DNA from: Ignavibacteriota bacterium
Lineage (GTDB): Bacteria; Bacteroidota; Ignavibacteria; SZUA-365
Reading direction: 5' to 3'
NCBI GenBank assembly: GCA_016218045.1
Contig: JACRFB010000072.1
Location: forward strand, 1-64,000
DNA: 64,000 bases
In this document: piece after piece, positions 55,218 to 63,194 of the stretch
Layout: the number at the start of each line of letters is the position of its first letter
Numbering within the stretch: the stretch's first letter is position 1
Position numbers and translations under genes: made by a program
Notes under the pieces: generated by a model
Database searches by the model: none
Told to the model about the DNA's origin: nothing
What the model saw: only the letters and a program-made list of their open reading frames with translations

Positions 55218-56246
55218 TCACCCAAGCAGTGACACCGCCGCCTCGATAGCCCGGTCCACGGTGATACGCGCCATGACATCGTGCCGCCCGCAGGATTCAG
55301 CCCTGCAGGCCGCGCACCCGCGCTCCATGTCGGGTGTCAGTACGCGAGCGCGTGTCCCCAACGGGCCCCATCTCCGCGGGTTGCAGACACGCTCGAAGGG
55401 ATAGAGTCCGAGTACCGGCGTGCCGACCGCGGCGGCAAGATGCAGCGGACCGGTGGAATTGGCGGCGAATAAGGACGCCCGCGCATACACTGCCGCCAAT
55501 TCTGGGAGTGTAAGTTGCCGCTGGAAGATGCGGGCATTCCCCGCAGCAGCGGCTGCGCGTGTCATGAGCTGTTTTTCCGACTCGACGCCGCTGACGAGCA
55601 CGACGAGCCGTGGATCCTGTGCTGAGAGCTCGCGAGCCAGAAGCCCGAAGTTTTCGGCGTTCCAGTCCTTGGCCGAACCTCCGCTGCCGGGGTGTACAAC
55701 AACGAATCGGGTTTCAGTGCCTATGCCGTGTTCCTCCAGAAACACCTCGGCCGACGCGGACGCGTCCGGAGGCACCACGAGCTTCGGATCAGGGAGCGGC
55801 CGCACCGGTATGCCGAGCCGCTCCGCTAAAGCGAGCGTGTAATCTCGTTCGTGCCGGGTCGCTTTTTTCCTGTGCTCCCTCACCTTGTGTGTAAACAGCG
55901 GCGAGTACCAACGGTAAGCCGTGCCCACACGGATACGAACGTGCGCACGCGCCACGGCGAAGGCGAGCTTCGGGCGGGGATAGGCGAATAAGGCGATGTC
56001 CGGCTGCAGAGTGCCGAGCACGTCACGAAAATTGCCGTCCGCGGGATCGAGGTCTCGTCCGCCGATCGTTATGGTGCCATCGACGAAGGGCGACATACGC
56101 GCCAGGGCCTCGAGCGGACGCTGGACACAGTACGTGACACGTGCCGCGGGAACCGCGCGTTTTACCGCCTCCGCAAGGGGCAGGCTCAGAATCAGGTCGC
56201 CGATGCGGTCGGTGCGAAAGACGAGTACATGCGGCTCGCTGTTCAC
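55218..56246 (-). CDS. Glycosyltransferase family 9 (heptosyltransferase-like)
   Basis: 342 residues from a GTG start. The N-terminal Rossmann motif VLVFRTDRIGDLILSLPLA is present, and the C-terminal domain has VVHPGSGGSAKDWNAENF near 183 and NSTGPLHLAAAVGTPVLGLY near 280. It would add heptose or a related sugar to lipopolysaccharide core. The acceptor cannot be inferred. It starts 18 bases after the TPR anchor gene. Confidence 0.92.
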   Translation of the reverse strand: MNSEPHVLVFRTDRIGDLILSLPLAEAVKRAVPAARVTYCVQRPLEALARMSPFVDGTITIGGRDLDPADGNFRDVLGTLQPDIALFAYPRPKLAFAVARAHVRIRVGTAYRWYSPLFTHKVREHRKKATRHERDYTLALAERLGIPVRPLPDPKLVVPPDASASAEVFLEEHGIGTETRFVVVHPGSGGSAKDWNAENFGLLARELSAQDPRLVVLVSGVESEKQLMTRAAAAAGNARIFQRQLTLPELAAVYARASLFAANSTGPLHLAAAVGTPVLGLYPFERVCNPRRWGPLGTRARVLTPDMERGCAACRAESCGRHDVMARITVDRAIEAAVSLLG

Positions 56247-56264
56247 CGTGGGAGGTCCGCAGGC

Positions 56265-56867
56265 TCAGAGCTGCTTCGCGCTTTCCTCCGCCCGCTTGGC
56301 ATCTTCGGACCCCGGAGCAATTTTTCTCAGCTTGTCCCACGCGGCGCGAGCTTTGACCTTGTCACCCATCGTCGCGTGAATGGCGCCGATATTGTACAGC
56401 GCCTTTGTGTTCGAGGGTTCCTTCTGGAGGATTTTTTCGGTGATCGCGAACGCCTTCGGGTGCTGGCCCAGATCGTAATATGCCACCGCCAGATCGAACA
56501 TAGCGTCGGTGTTCCCCGGCATGGCCTTGAGATAACGCTCGAAATACTTCACCGCTTCCTCGATGCGATGCGAGAAGTAGAGCATCTGCGCAAGTGTGAG
56601 TACGTCGGTGGTGTCCTTCTCCGGGGCCGCATCCACGCGGGCCTGCATCTGGGCGAGGCGTTCCATGACATCGGCGCGGACGTTGCTTTTGTCGGGCCCG
56701 CCGGGCGCCGCCTGTCCCTGCTCCGTCTCCGATACATTCGGGTGCCCCGGCGGCAATTGCGATGCGAGTTCGTCGGCGGAAGGTTCCGAATCACCCAATA
56801 AAAACACGATGGCCACTCCCGCCACAATAACCGCGGCGATCAGCAGGTAGATTTTCTTGATGTCCAT
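56265..56867 (-). CDS. Membrane-anchored TPR protein
   Basis: 200 residues. One N-terminal transmembrane helix (about 4-22, IYLLIAAVIVAGVAIVFLL) and a Pro/Ser-rich linker are followed by tandem tetratricopeptide repeats (about 88-190, with LAVAYYDLGQHPKAF and YNIGAIHATMGDKVKARAAW). It resembles envelope assembly or NrfG/CcmH-like scaffold proteins. AAAGGAG lies directly upstream of ATG 56867. It is divergent from dnaX. Confidence 0.88.
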   Translation of the reverse strand: MDIKKIYLLIAAVIVAGVAIVFLLGDSEPSADELASQLPPGHPNVSETEQGQAAPGGPDKSNVRADVMERLAQMQARVDAAPEKDTTDVLTLAQMLYFSHRIEEAVKYFERYLKAMPGNTDAMFDLAVAYYDLGQHPKAFAITEKILQKEPSNTKALYNIGAIHATMGDKVKARAAWDKLRKIAPGSEDAKRAEESAKQL

Positions 56868-56991
56868 TTCCAACTCCTTTGAGAATAATTGGGAAATATA
56901 CGAATCCCCGGCGGTTCTGGGAACTCGGACCACCCATTTGATCCCCACATCCCCCGTATCTATCTTGCGGTTTGTTCTTAATCGGAAGTCC

Positions 56992-58491
56992 ATGTCGTTT
57001 CTCGTTACCGCACGTAAATACCGACCATCGTCGTTCAATCAGATCATCGCGCAGGAGCATGTGGTCCAGCCGCTCCTGAATTCGATCCGAATGAACCGAA
57101 TCGCACATGCCTACCTGTTCTGCGGTCCGCGAGGTGTTGGGAAAACGACAATGGCCCGCATTTTTGCCAAGGCGCTCAACTGCCCGAATGCGCAGGACGG
57201 CGAACCGTGCAACACCTGCGATACCTGCGTGGAAATCGCTGAAGGTCGCGACATCGATGTGCAGGAGATCGATGGAGCGTCAAACACGGGTGTGGACCAC
57301 GCCCGTGTGCTGCGCGAATCGGTGCGTTTTATGCCCGCGCGCGACAAGTACAAACTCTACGTGATCGACGAAGTGCACATGTTGACCGACAACGCATTCA
57401 ACGCGTTGCTGAAAACGCTCGAGGAACCGCCGAAACACGCGCTGTTCATCTTCGCGACCACGGAACCGCACAATCTCCTGCCCACAGTGCTTTCACGCTG
57501 CCAGCGCTACGATTTCAAGCGTATCAGCGTCGAAAACATCGTGCGGCAGCTCGCCATGATCTGTTCGCAGGAAGGGATAACGGCCGCCGAGGGAGCGCTC
57601 TACATCATCGCAAAAAAGGGCGACGGCTCCATGCGTGATGCGGAAAGCATCTTCGACCAGGTTGTTGCCTACGGCGGATCGAACCTCACCGCGGAAATGG
57701 TGCGCACCGTCCTGCACACCGTCGATGAGGATGTGTATTTCCATGTGACCGATCTGATCAGCTCGCAAGACACGGCGGGCGGCTTCGCGCTCGTCGAAGA
57801 CGTTGTCGGGCACGGTCACGACATCCAGGATTTTCTCGTGGGCCTGGAAGAACATTTCCGCAACCTGCTTGTCGTGCGGTCGACGGGAGACACGCGCCTG
57901 ATCGAAGCGTCGGACGAATACCGAAAACGGTATGCCGCAACCGCGGAACGTTTCCCGGAGGGCGATCTGCTGCGACTGCTCAAGCTGACTGCCGAAGCGA
58001 TGCAGGCGCTGCGTTTCAGTCCTCAACCCCGAGTGAAGTTCGAAATTGCGCTCATCACCATGATTAAGATGGATTCCACCATCCTGATCAGTTCGCTGCT
58101 GCCGCCCTCCGCACAGGGCGGCAAACCGGAAAAGCCGGCCTCGGCTGTATCGCGTCCCGCCCCTGCCGCGGCACCATCGCAAAGCGTCGGTCGGACCTCC
58201 GCCGCCTCCGCACCCGCGGCACCCGCGCCGGCAGCACCGCAGCACCACAATGCCGCTCCCGCGCGTTCGGCCCAGGGCGACGACGCCTTGCGCGCCCTGC
58301 GCGAGAAGGAGCAGCGGTACGCAGAACTTCTCAAGGGACCATCCTCACCAGTACGCGACGCACACCCGGCTCCTCCGCCGCCGACGCCGCAACACACTCT
58401 CGACGCACCGCAGCCGGCCGCCCCCGTGCACCCGCTCGTGCAAACGCTGATCGATTCGCTCGGCGCCGTCATCATTCCCGATGCCCGCTGA
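56992..58491 (+). CDS. dnaX: DNA polymerase III subunit gamma/tau
   Basis: 499 residues. AAA+ clamp-loader motifs: Walker A GPRGVGKT at 45-52, zinc Cys C64, C73, C76, C79, Walker B D126-E127, and TTEPHNLLPTVLSRCQRYDF for sensor 1. The tail (about 360-499) is Ala/Pro-rich and low-complexity, the flexible region seen in tau. It starts at ATG 56992 with GGAAG upstream. Confidence 0.95.
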   Translation: MSFLVTARKYRPSSFNQIIAQEHVVQPLLNSIRMNRIAHAYLFCGPRGVGKTTMARIFAKALNCPNAQDGEPCNTCDTCVEIAEGRDIDVQEIDGASNTGVDHARVLRESVRFMPARDKYKLYVIDEVHMLTDNAFNALLKTLEEPPKHALFIFATTEPHNLLPTVLSRCQRYDFKRISVENIVRQLAMICSQEGITAAEGALYIIAKKGDGSMRDAESIFDQVVAYGGSNLTAEMVRTVLHTVDEDVYFHVTDLISSQDTAGGFALVEDVVGHGHDIQDFLVGLEEHFRNLLVVRSTGDTRLIEASDEYRKRYAATAERFPEGDLLRLLKLTAEAMQALRFSPQPRVKFEIALITMIKMDSTILISSLLPPSAQGGKPEKPASAVSRPAPAAAPSQSVGRTSAASAPAAPAPAAPQHHNAAPARSAQGDDALRALREKEQRYAELLKGPSSPVRDAHPAPPPPTPQHTLDAPQPAAPVHPLVQTLIDSLGAVIIPDAR

Positions 58492-58563
58492 AGTACGCGT
58501 GACGCGTTCGTTGTATTACAGTCATTGTTTGTCGACATCACCTTCCATACCCGGACGTCTCCC

Positions 58564-61131
58564 ATGTTCGTGACACAAATTACCGGCGCAGTTTCACAAC
58601 TGCTTCCGAATGATCAATCGCTATTCCAATGCGTGATCGACCTCACAGTACCGCTGGAATTTCTCACGGCGATTCAGAGCGGCACGCTCGTCGCCGTTGA
58701 AAACGTTTACTCGGCGCCGAAAAAACAGCGCTACTCCATTTTGCAGATGATCGACGCCTTTCCGGTGGAGGAGGCGAAAAAACCGAAAGGCGGACTGACG
58801 CTTCGATGTACCGCCATGCCGCTTGGTCTCGAGCTTCTCGATCAGGGCGCAAAAAAAGCTCCGATCATCGAGGCCGCCGACACCTTCCCCACCGTGGGCG
58901 CCAACGCCGTCGTGCTCGACGATCAGACCACCACGAGCGTCATTCACCAGATCGCACCTGAAAGCCGCTCCGAAGAAAACGGCTCGCGCATCGACATAGG
59001 CACCTATGCCACGAATCCCACCGTGAAAGTCGGGCTCGACATGTCGACACTAGTGCGCGGCAATATCGCGGTGATCAGCGCCCGCCCGCGCGCGCGCACC
59101 ACGATCACCACATCCCTGCTCAGCGCGCTGCTCAGCAAGGGCACGACACCGATTCACGTCGTGTACTGCGATGTGAACAATCAGGGCACCATGTCGCTGC
59201 TCCCGCTGCTTAACGGAATGGACCAGTCGTCGATCCTCTGCCTGAACGACAAGTTTGTGCCGCAGAGCGTGTACCTGTCGATGAAGAATCCGTCCGACCG
59301 TTCCGCGTACAAACGCGCCACGCTCGACTATCTCGACATGATGGTCCTTCCCTCCATGATCGAATCGCGCCGGCAGGATCTCAGCTTTGCGGTTTCGACG
59401 CTCTTCCGCGCCAACAAGATCGCGATCTACCGCCCGAACGAACAGACCATCGGTCAGTTCCTCAACGATATCCGCATCGACATTCTCGACGGCGTCGAGT
59501 CCGACGTGGAATCCTTCATCTCGGGTGTGATCAACGGCATCGTCGACTCCTATGGCAACGAACGCTTCGGCGAAAAGAACATGCGCGACATCCTCGAGAT
59601 GATCGACGAGTTCAGTGCCGACACAAAGAGCCACGGAATCCGCCGCACACTCTATGATCTGCGCGCGGAGATTCAGGCGGCGAACGAGACCTATTCGAAG
59701 GATGTGCCGTCGAACGCCCGGAAGTCCATCCAGGACGTCGTCTCCGAACTCAACGACGACTCCCGTTCGAGCCTGCTCGTCGTGCAGGGGCAGAAGACCA
59801 CCGACATCCTGCGGTTTATCGGCACGCTTGTGCAGACGCTCGTGGACGAACGTCTCAAGCGACTGAAAATCCGCGTCCCCGTGCTCTTCATCTTCAACAA
59901 TGTCGACGAGTATGTGCCGCGCAACGGCGGCTCCTACCGCGAGTCGGGTGCGGATCGTTTTGTGGACCTTATGCAGGCATTGCTCGCAAACGGGCGTCGG
60001 CACGGACTCGGGTTCTGCCTCTCCCTCGAGAGTGCGGGATCGATCGACCGCGCGCTTGCGAGAAAGATTCATTCCTATTTTATCGGCCCCATCACGTTCA
60101 CCGACGAGCCGCCTCTGGTCGCGCAGCTTCTGAACATGTCGACGGAATTGATACGCCCGGCTGTTGCGTACGAAGACGGGCACTTCCTCTATGCCAGTTC
60201 CGACTCGCCCTATCACCGCCGCGTCCCGCTGCCGGTCACCACGGTCAAAAACACCGTGACCCTGCACACGTATCTCGACTCGGTGCATGACGAGGCGGAG
60301 CGGCGCAAGCAGGAATACTATGCACAGGAAGAGGAACGCCAGCGCCGCCAGGCCCAGGAACGCGAGGAACGCCGCAAGCGCCAGGAGGAAGAAGCTGCTC
60401 GTAAGGCCCAGGCCGCTGCCGCACAGGCGCTGCTCGGCGAAACGGAAGCTCCCGCAGCCGAAGGCGGCGAAACACCTGCGCGCAAGGAACGCGACGACGA
60501 CCGACGCGGCGACAAGAGAAACCGCGACAAACGCGGGAAAGACGGCGGACGGCCGCGCGGTCAGGAAACACCCGAGACTCCCGCCGAAACTGAAACATCC
60601 CCTGAAGCCGCAGCTCCCGCTGAAGCCGAATCGAAGGCCGATCGCGACCGCGGGGGACGGAACCGCGGCAAGGGCGGCAAGGACAACAGACGGAAGGACG
60701 ACCGACGCGAGAAGGATGACCGACGCGAGAAGGACGACCGACGCGAGAAGGATGACCGCCGTGAGAAGGATGACCGCCATGAGAAGGATGACCGCCGTGA
60801 GAAGGCACCTGCCGAAACTCCCGCCGCAAAACATGCCGAGCCCTCCGCGACGAAACACACCGACACGACCGAGGACCGCATGGGTGAGCTGACGATTCAG
60901 ACCACGCGCTACGGCGGCTACGATATGGACGTCTCGGACGACCGCTCCCGCGGAGTCGAGGTAACCGCAGGCGTGCCGGATGCGGAATCCGCAACGACCG
61001 ACATTCCGGCAGCACCCGACGGATCCGCCCCCGAGGCGGGCCAGAAGGAACATGGCTCGGGCAAGAAACGCGGATCGCGCGGCAGTCGCGGCGGCCGCCG
61101 ACGCTCGGGCGGAAAGAAACCGCAGCAATAA
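58564..61131 (+). CDS. HerA-like protein with degenerate P-loop and long charged tail
   Basis: 855 residues. Residues about 1-100 form a HAS-barrel-like domain. A RecA-type fold follows (about 165-560). The place of the usual GxxGxGK[ST] is taken by VISARPRARTTITT near 170-183, so the P-loop Lys and glycines are absent, yet the following strand and CDVNNQG are preserved. The Walker B-like strand is VLFIFNNVDEYVP near 440-452. Residues about 575-855 are disordered and charged (E/R/K/D/P/A), with six KDDRRE repeats and an Arg/Gly-rich end. It lies 72 bases after dnaX. A structural or regulatory role in DNA transactions is inference. Confidence 0.72.
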   Translation: MFVTQITGAVSQLLPNDQSLFQCVIDLTVPLEFLTAIQSGTLVAVENVYSAPKKQRYSILQMIDAFPVEEAKKPKGGLTLRCTAMPLGLELLDQGAKKAPIIEAADTFPTVGANAVVLDDQTTTSVIHQIAPESRSEENGSRIDIGTYATNPTVKVGLDMSTLVRGNIAVISARPRARTTITTSLLSALLSKGTTPIHVVYCDVNNQGTMSLLPLLNGMDQSSILCLNDKFVPQSVYLSMKNPSDRSAYKRATLDYLDMMVLPSMIESRRQDLSFAVSTLFRANKIAIYRPNEQTIGQFLNDIRIDILDGVESDVESFISGVINGIVDSYGNERFGEKNMRDILEMIDEFSADTKSHGIRRTLYDLRAEIQAANETYSKDVPSNARKSIQDVVSELNDDSRSSLLVVQGQKTTDILRFIGTLVQTLVDERLKRLKIRVPVLFIFNNVDEYVPRNGGSYRESGADRFVDLMQALLANGRRHGLGFCLSLESAGSIDRALARKIHSYFIGPITFTDEPPLVAQLLNMSTELIRPAVAYEDGHFLYASSDSPYHRRVPLPVTTVKNTVTLHTYLDSVHDEAERRKQEYYAQEEERQRRQAQEREERRKRQEEEAARKAQAAAAQALLGETEAPAAEGGETPARKERDDDRRGDKRNRDKRGKDGGRPRGQETPETPAETETSPEAAAPAEAESKADRDRGGRNRGKGGKDNRRKDDRREKDDRREKDDRREKDDRREKDDRHEKDDRREKAPAETPAAKHAEPSATKHTDTTEDRMGELTIQTTRYGGYDMDVSDDRSRGVEVTAGVPDAESATTDIPAAPDGSAPEAGQKEHGSGKKRGSRGSRGGRRRSGGKKPQQ
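60694..60801 (+). repeat. Six in-frame 18-bp repeats encoding KDDRRE
   Basis: Six consecutive 18-base units, each KDDRRE (one reads KDDRHE), lie in the tail of the HerA-like gene. Units vary at synonymous third positions, which suggests expansion followed by drift. Confidence 0.92.
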
Positions 61132-61155
61132 TCAGACACACTCATCCGAATATAT

Positions 61156-61183
61156 GCACCGCCTCCTTTTCAGGAGGCGGTGC
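61156..61183 (+). terminator. Strong hairpin between HerA-like gene and xth
   Basis: Perfect 11-bp stem GCACCGCCTCC/GGAGGCGGTGC with loop TTTTCA, 25 bases after the stop. No T-run follows, so it may attenuate or protect mRNA rather than fully terminate; xth starts 37 bases further on. Confidence 0.55.
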
Positions 61184-61219
61184 GGCATTCCCCGCAACCA
61201 GTGAAGGAAAGGACGCGGC

Positions 61220-61990
61220 ATGAAACTCGTCTCGTGGAACGTCAACGGCATCCGCGCCGTGGTCAAAAAAAACGTGTTCTTTGAATACCTCGAGGAACAG
61301 ACGCCCGACGTGCTCTGCCTGCAGGAAACCAAGGCGCACGAAGACCAGCTCGACGAAACCCTCATCACCCCGCCGGGGTACTACACGTACTGGCACGCCG
61401 GCGAAAAGCGCGGGTACAGCGGCGTCGCAACCTTCACCAAAAAGAAGCCACAGCGCGTGCTGCGCGGCACCGAGATCCTGCCGCGCGATACCGAGGGGCG
61501 CATACTCGCGACGGACTATCCGGACTTCCGGCTTTACAACATCTATTTTCCAAACGGAGGACGGGGCGCCGAACGCCTCCGTTACAAGCTCGAATTCTAC
61601 GACGAGATTCTCGAGCACTTCGAACGCGAACGCGCCGAGGGGAGGCCGCTGGTAATCTGCGGCGACGTGAATACCGCGCATCGCGAAATCGATCTCAAGA
61701 ATCCGAAGGAAAACGAGAAGACGTCCGGATTCATGCCCATAGAGCGCGCCTGGCTCGACCGTCTCTTTTCGCTCGGCTACATCGACACGTTCCGGCATTT
61801 CCACCCCGACGAGGTGGACCAGTATTCCTGGTGGGACATGCGCACACGCGCGCGTGAACGCAACGCGGGCTGGCGCATCGATTACTTCATCACCACGCCC
61901 GATCTCGAGAAAAAACTCAAGAGCGCCTCGATCGAAGCCAATGTCGAGGGCTCCGACCACGCGCCCGTCGTGCTCGTCGTCAAAGCGTGA
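61220..61990 (+). CDS. xth: Exodeoxyribonuclease III
   Basis: 256 residues, standard length. Motifs of the AP endonuclease family: LVSWNVNGIRA, LCLQETKAHE (Glu), ICGDVNTAHREID (Asp-Asn), AGWRIDYFI and the final GSDHAPVVL. It repairs abasic sites and trims 3-prime ends. It converges with the ribbon-helix-helix gene; the two stops abut at 61990/61991. Confidence 0.96.
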   Translation: MKLVSWNVNGIRAVVKKNVFFEYLEEQTPDVLCLQETKAHEDQLDETLITPPGYYTYWHAGEKRGYSGVATFTKKKPQRVLRGTEILPRDTEGRILATDYPDFRLYNIYFPNGGRGAERLRYKLEFYDEILEHFERERAEGRPLVICGDVNTAHREIDLKNPKENEKTSGFMPIERAWLDRLFSLGYIDTFRHFHPDEVDQYSWWDMRTRARERNAGWRIDYFITTPDLEKKLKSASIEANVEGSDHAPVVLVVKA

Positions 61991-62173
61991 TCAATCGTCC
62001 GCACGTTTCGACCGCGAGGGCCGGTTCGGCAACCGACCCTCGCGGCGAAGTGTTTCACGAAGCAGGTACTCGATCTGGGCGTTGACGCTGCGGATGTCGT
62101 CGTCGGCCCAGCGGCGCAGACCGTCGTAAATCTCCTTGTCGAGGCGGAGCAATATCTGCTTCTTCTCAGCCAT
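61991..62173 (-). CDS. Ribbon-helix-helix (Arc-like) DNA-binding protein
   Basis: 60 residues. The N-terminal strand KQILLRLDKEIYDGLRRWA and helix pair DDIRSVNAQIEYLLRETLR match the Arc/CopG fold; the last 15 residues are basic. ATG 62173 overlaps the SPFH stop as TGATG; a TTG at 62176 is possible. It probably binds the iterated GATAT sites upstream of the SPFH gene. Its C-terminal codons also form a stable stem-loop. Confidence 0.85.
   Translation of the reverse strand: MAEKKQILLRLDKEIYDGLRRWADDDIRSVNAQIEYLLRETLRREGRLPNRPSRSKRADD
62012..62045. other. Stem-loop inside the RHH gene, possible convergent terminator
   Basis: CCGCGAGGG/CCCTCGCGG and inner CGGTT/AACCG, separated by one mismatch, give a 14-bp stem with a 4-base loop. 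It begins 22 bases after the xth stop. It could end xth transcription on the plus strand while still coding the RHH C-terminus. No T-tract follows. Confidence 0.5.
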
Positions 62174-63027
62174 CAATACACAGTGCCGGTGTTGATGATC
62201 GGTTGTGTCGCCTGTTCCGAAACCAGTGCGACGAGCAGGTTGTTGACCATCGTCGCCTTTTTCTCCTCATCGAGGGCAACGATGTTTTCGGAGCTGAGGC
62301 GGTGCAGCGCCATCTCGACCATGCCCACGGCGCCGTCCACGATTTTCTTCCTCGCGCTGATAACCGCCTGCGCCTGCTGGCGGCGCAGCATCGCCTGCGC
62401 TATTTCCGGCGCATAGGCGAGATGGCTGATGCGGGCCTCCATCACCTCGACACCCGCCTGCGAGAGCCGGACGTGCAGTTCCTTGCGCAGGGAATCCGCC
62501 ACCTCGTCGGGATTGCCGCGCAGTGACACATCACCGGGCTGTTCGTCGCTGTCGTAGAAGTAGTGCATCGCCATAGTTCGAAGGGCGGTTTCGCTCTGTA
62601 TCGCGACGAAGTTTTCGTACTTCTCCACATCAAACAGGGCCTTCGCCGAGTCCGTGACGCGCCACACAACAACGGCGGCGATTTCGATCGGATTACCCGC
62701 GGCGTCGTTCACTTTCAGGCGCTCGCTGTTGAAATTCCGCACGCGCAGTGACACGTGCTTTTTGATGGCGAAGGGATTGGCCCAGTGAAAGCCGTCGTCG
62801 CGTGCCGTGCCGATGTATTTGCCGAAGAACACCAGCACGCGCGCCTCGTTCGGCTGCACGATAAAAAATCCGGGCATGATGAACAATGCCGCCACCCACA
62901 GGATTATCGCGAGCGCCACCGACAGGAAAAGCACACTCACCACTCCCGCACCGATCAGCGCAATGAACAACACGACGAACAAAAAGCCGTTCATGCGAAC
63001 TGCGGCGGTTTCAGTAGACTGTTTCAT
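62173..63027 (-). CDS. SPFH/Band 7 membrane protein (slipin-like)
   Basis: 284 residues. Two N-terminal hydrophobic segments (about 14-52) are followed by an SPFH domain: [53 protein letters not shown], and [35 protein letters not shown]. Such proteins form membrane scaffolds or rafts. GGAG is 8 bases before ATG 63027. It is co-transcribed with the RHH gene. Confidence 0.92.
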   Translation of the reverse strand: MKQSTETAAVRMNGFLFVVLFIALIGAGVVSVLFLSVALAIILWVAALFIMPGFFIVQPNEARVLVFFGKYIGTARDDGFHWANPFAIKKHVSLRVRNFNSERLKVNDAAGNPIEIAAVVVWRVTDSAKALFDVEKYENFVAIQSETALRTMAMHYFYDSDEQPGDVSLRGNPDEVADSLRKELHVRLSQAGVEVMEARISHLAYAPEIAQAMLRRQQAQAVISARKKIVDGAVGMVEMALHRLSSENIVALDEEKKATMVNNLLVALVSEQATQPIINTGTVY

Positions 63028-63039
63028 ACAACTGACTCC

Positions 63040-63067
63040 AGATATGAAAGTGATATTACAATGATAT
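63040..63067. promoter_or_regulatory. Three GATAT repeats at 11-bp spacing, candidate RHH operator
   Basis: GATAT begins at 63041, 63052 and 63063, exactly one helical turn apart and all in the same direction. The last copy overlaps the -10 box of the SPFH promoter, and the others cover the start site and leader. Arc/CopG-type proteins often bind tandem sites this way. Autoregulation by the downstream RHH protein is inference. Confidence 0.5.
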
Positions 63068-63089
63068 CATACGCGGGAATACTACGCAA
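63061..63089 (-). promoter_or_regulatory. Probable promoter of the SPFH-RHH operon
   Basis: On the minus strand TTGCGT (63089-63084) and TATCAT (63066-63061) are separated by exactly 17 bases, 34 bases before the SPFH start. It faces away from polA. Confidence 0.6.
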
Positions 63090-63194
63090 GTTTCATCCGT
63101 CGCGCAGGATGTGATTCCGGCAGAACATCCCGCGTGTACCGGACTGCGTCCTGTCTTCCCATTCCGTATCTTACCGGATTCACAGGACGATGAT

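Noticed and set aside
59050-61128. 692-codon minus-strand open frame opposite the HerA-like gene
   Set aside because: Apparent hydrophobic composition comes from reading the antisense of charged repeats; no start context and no family motif.
61991-63027. SPFH-RHH pair as a toxin-antitoxin system
   Set aside because: The RHH protein is antitoxin-sized, but the partner is a membrane scaffold protein with no toxin motif.
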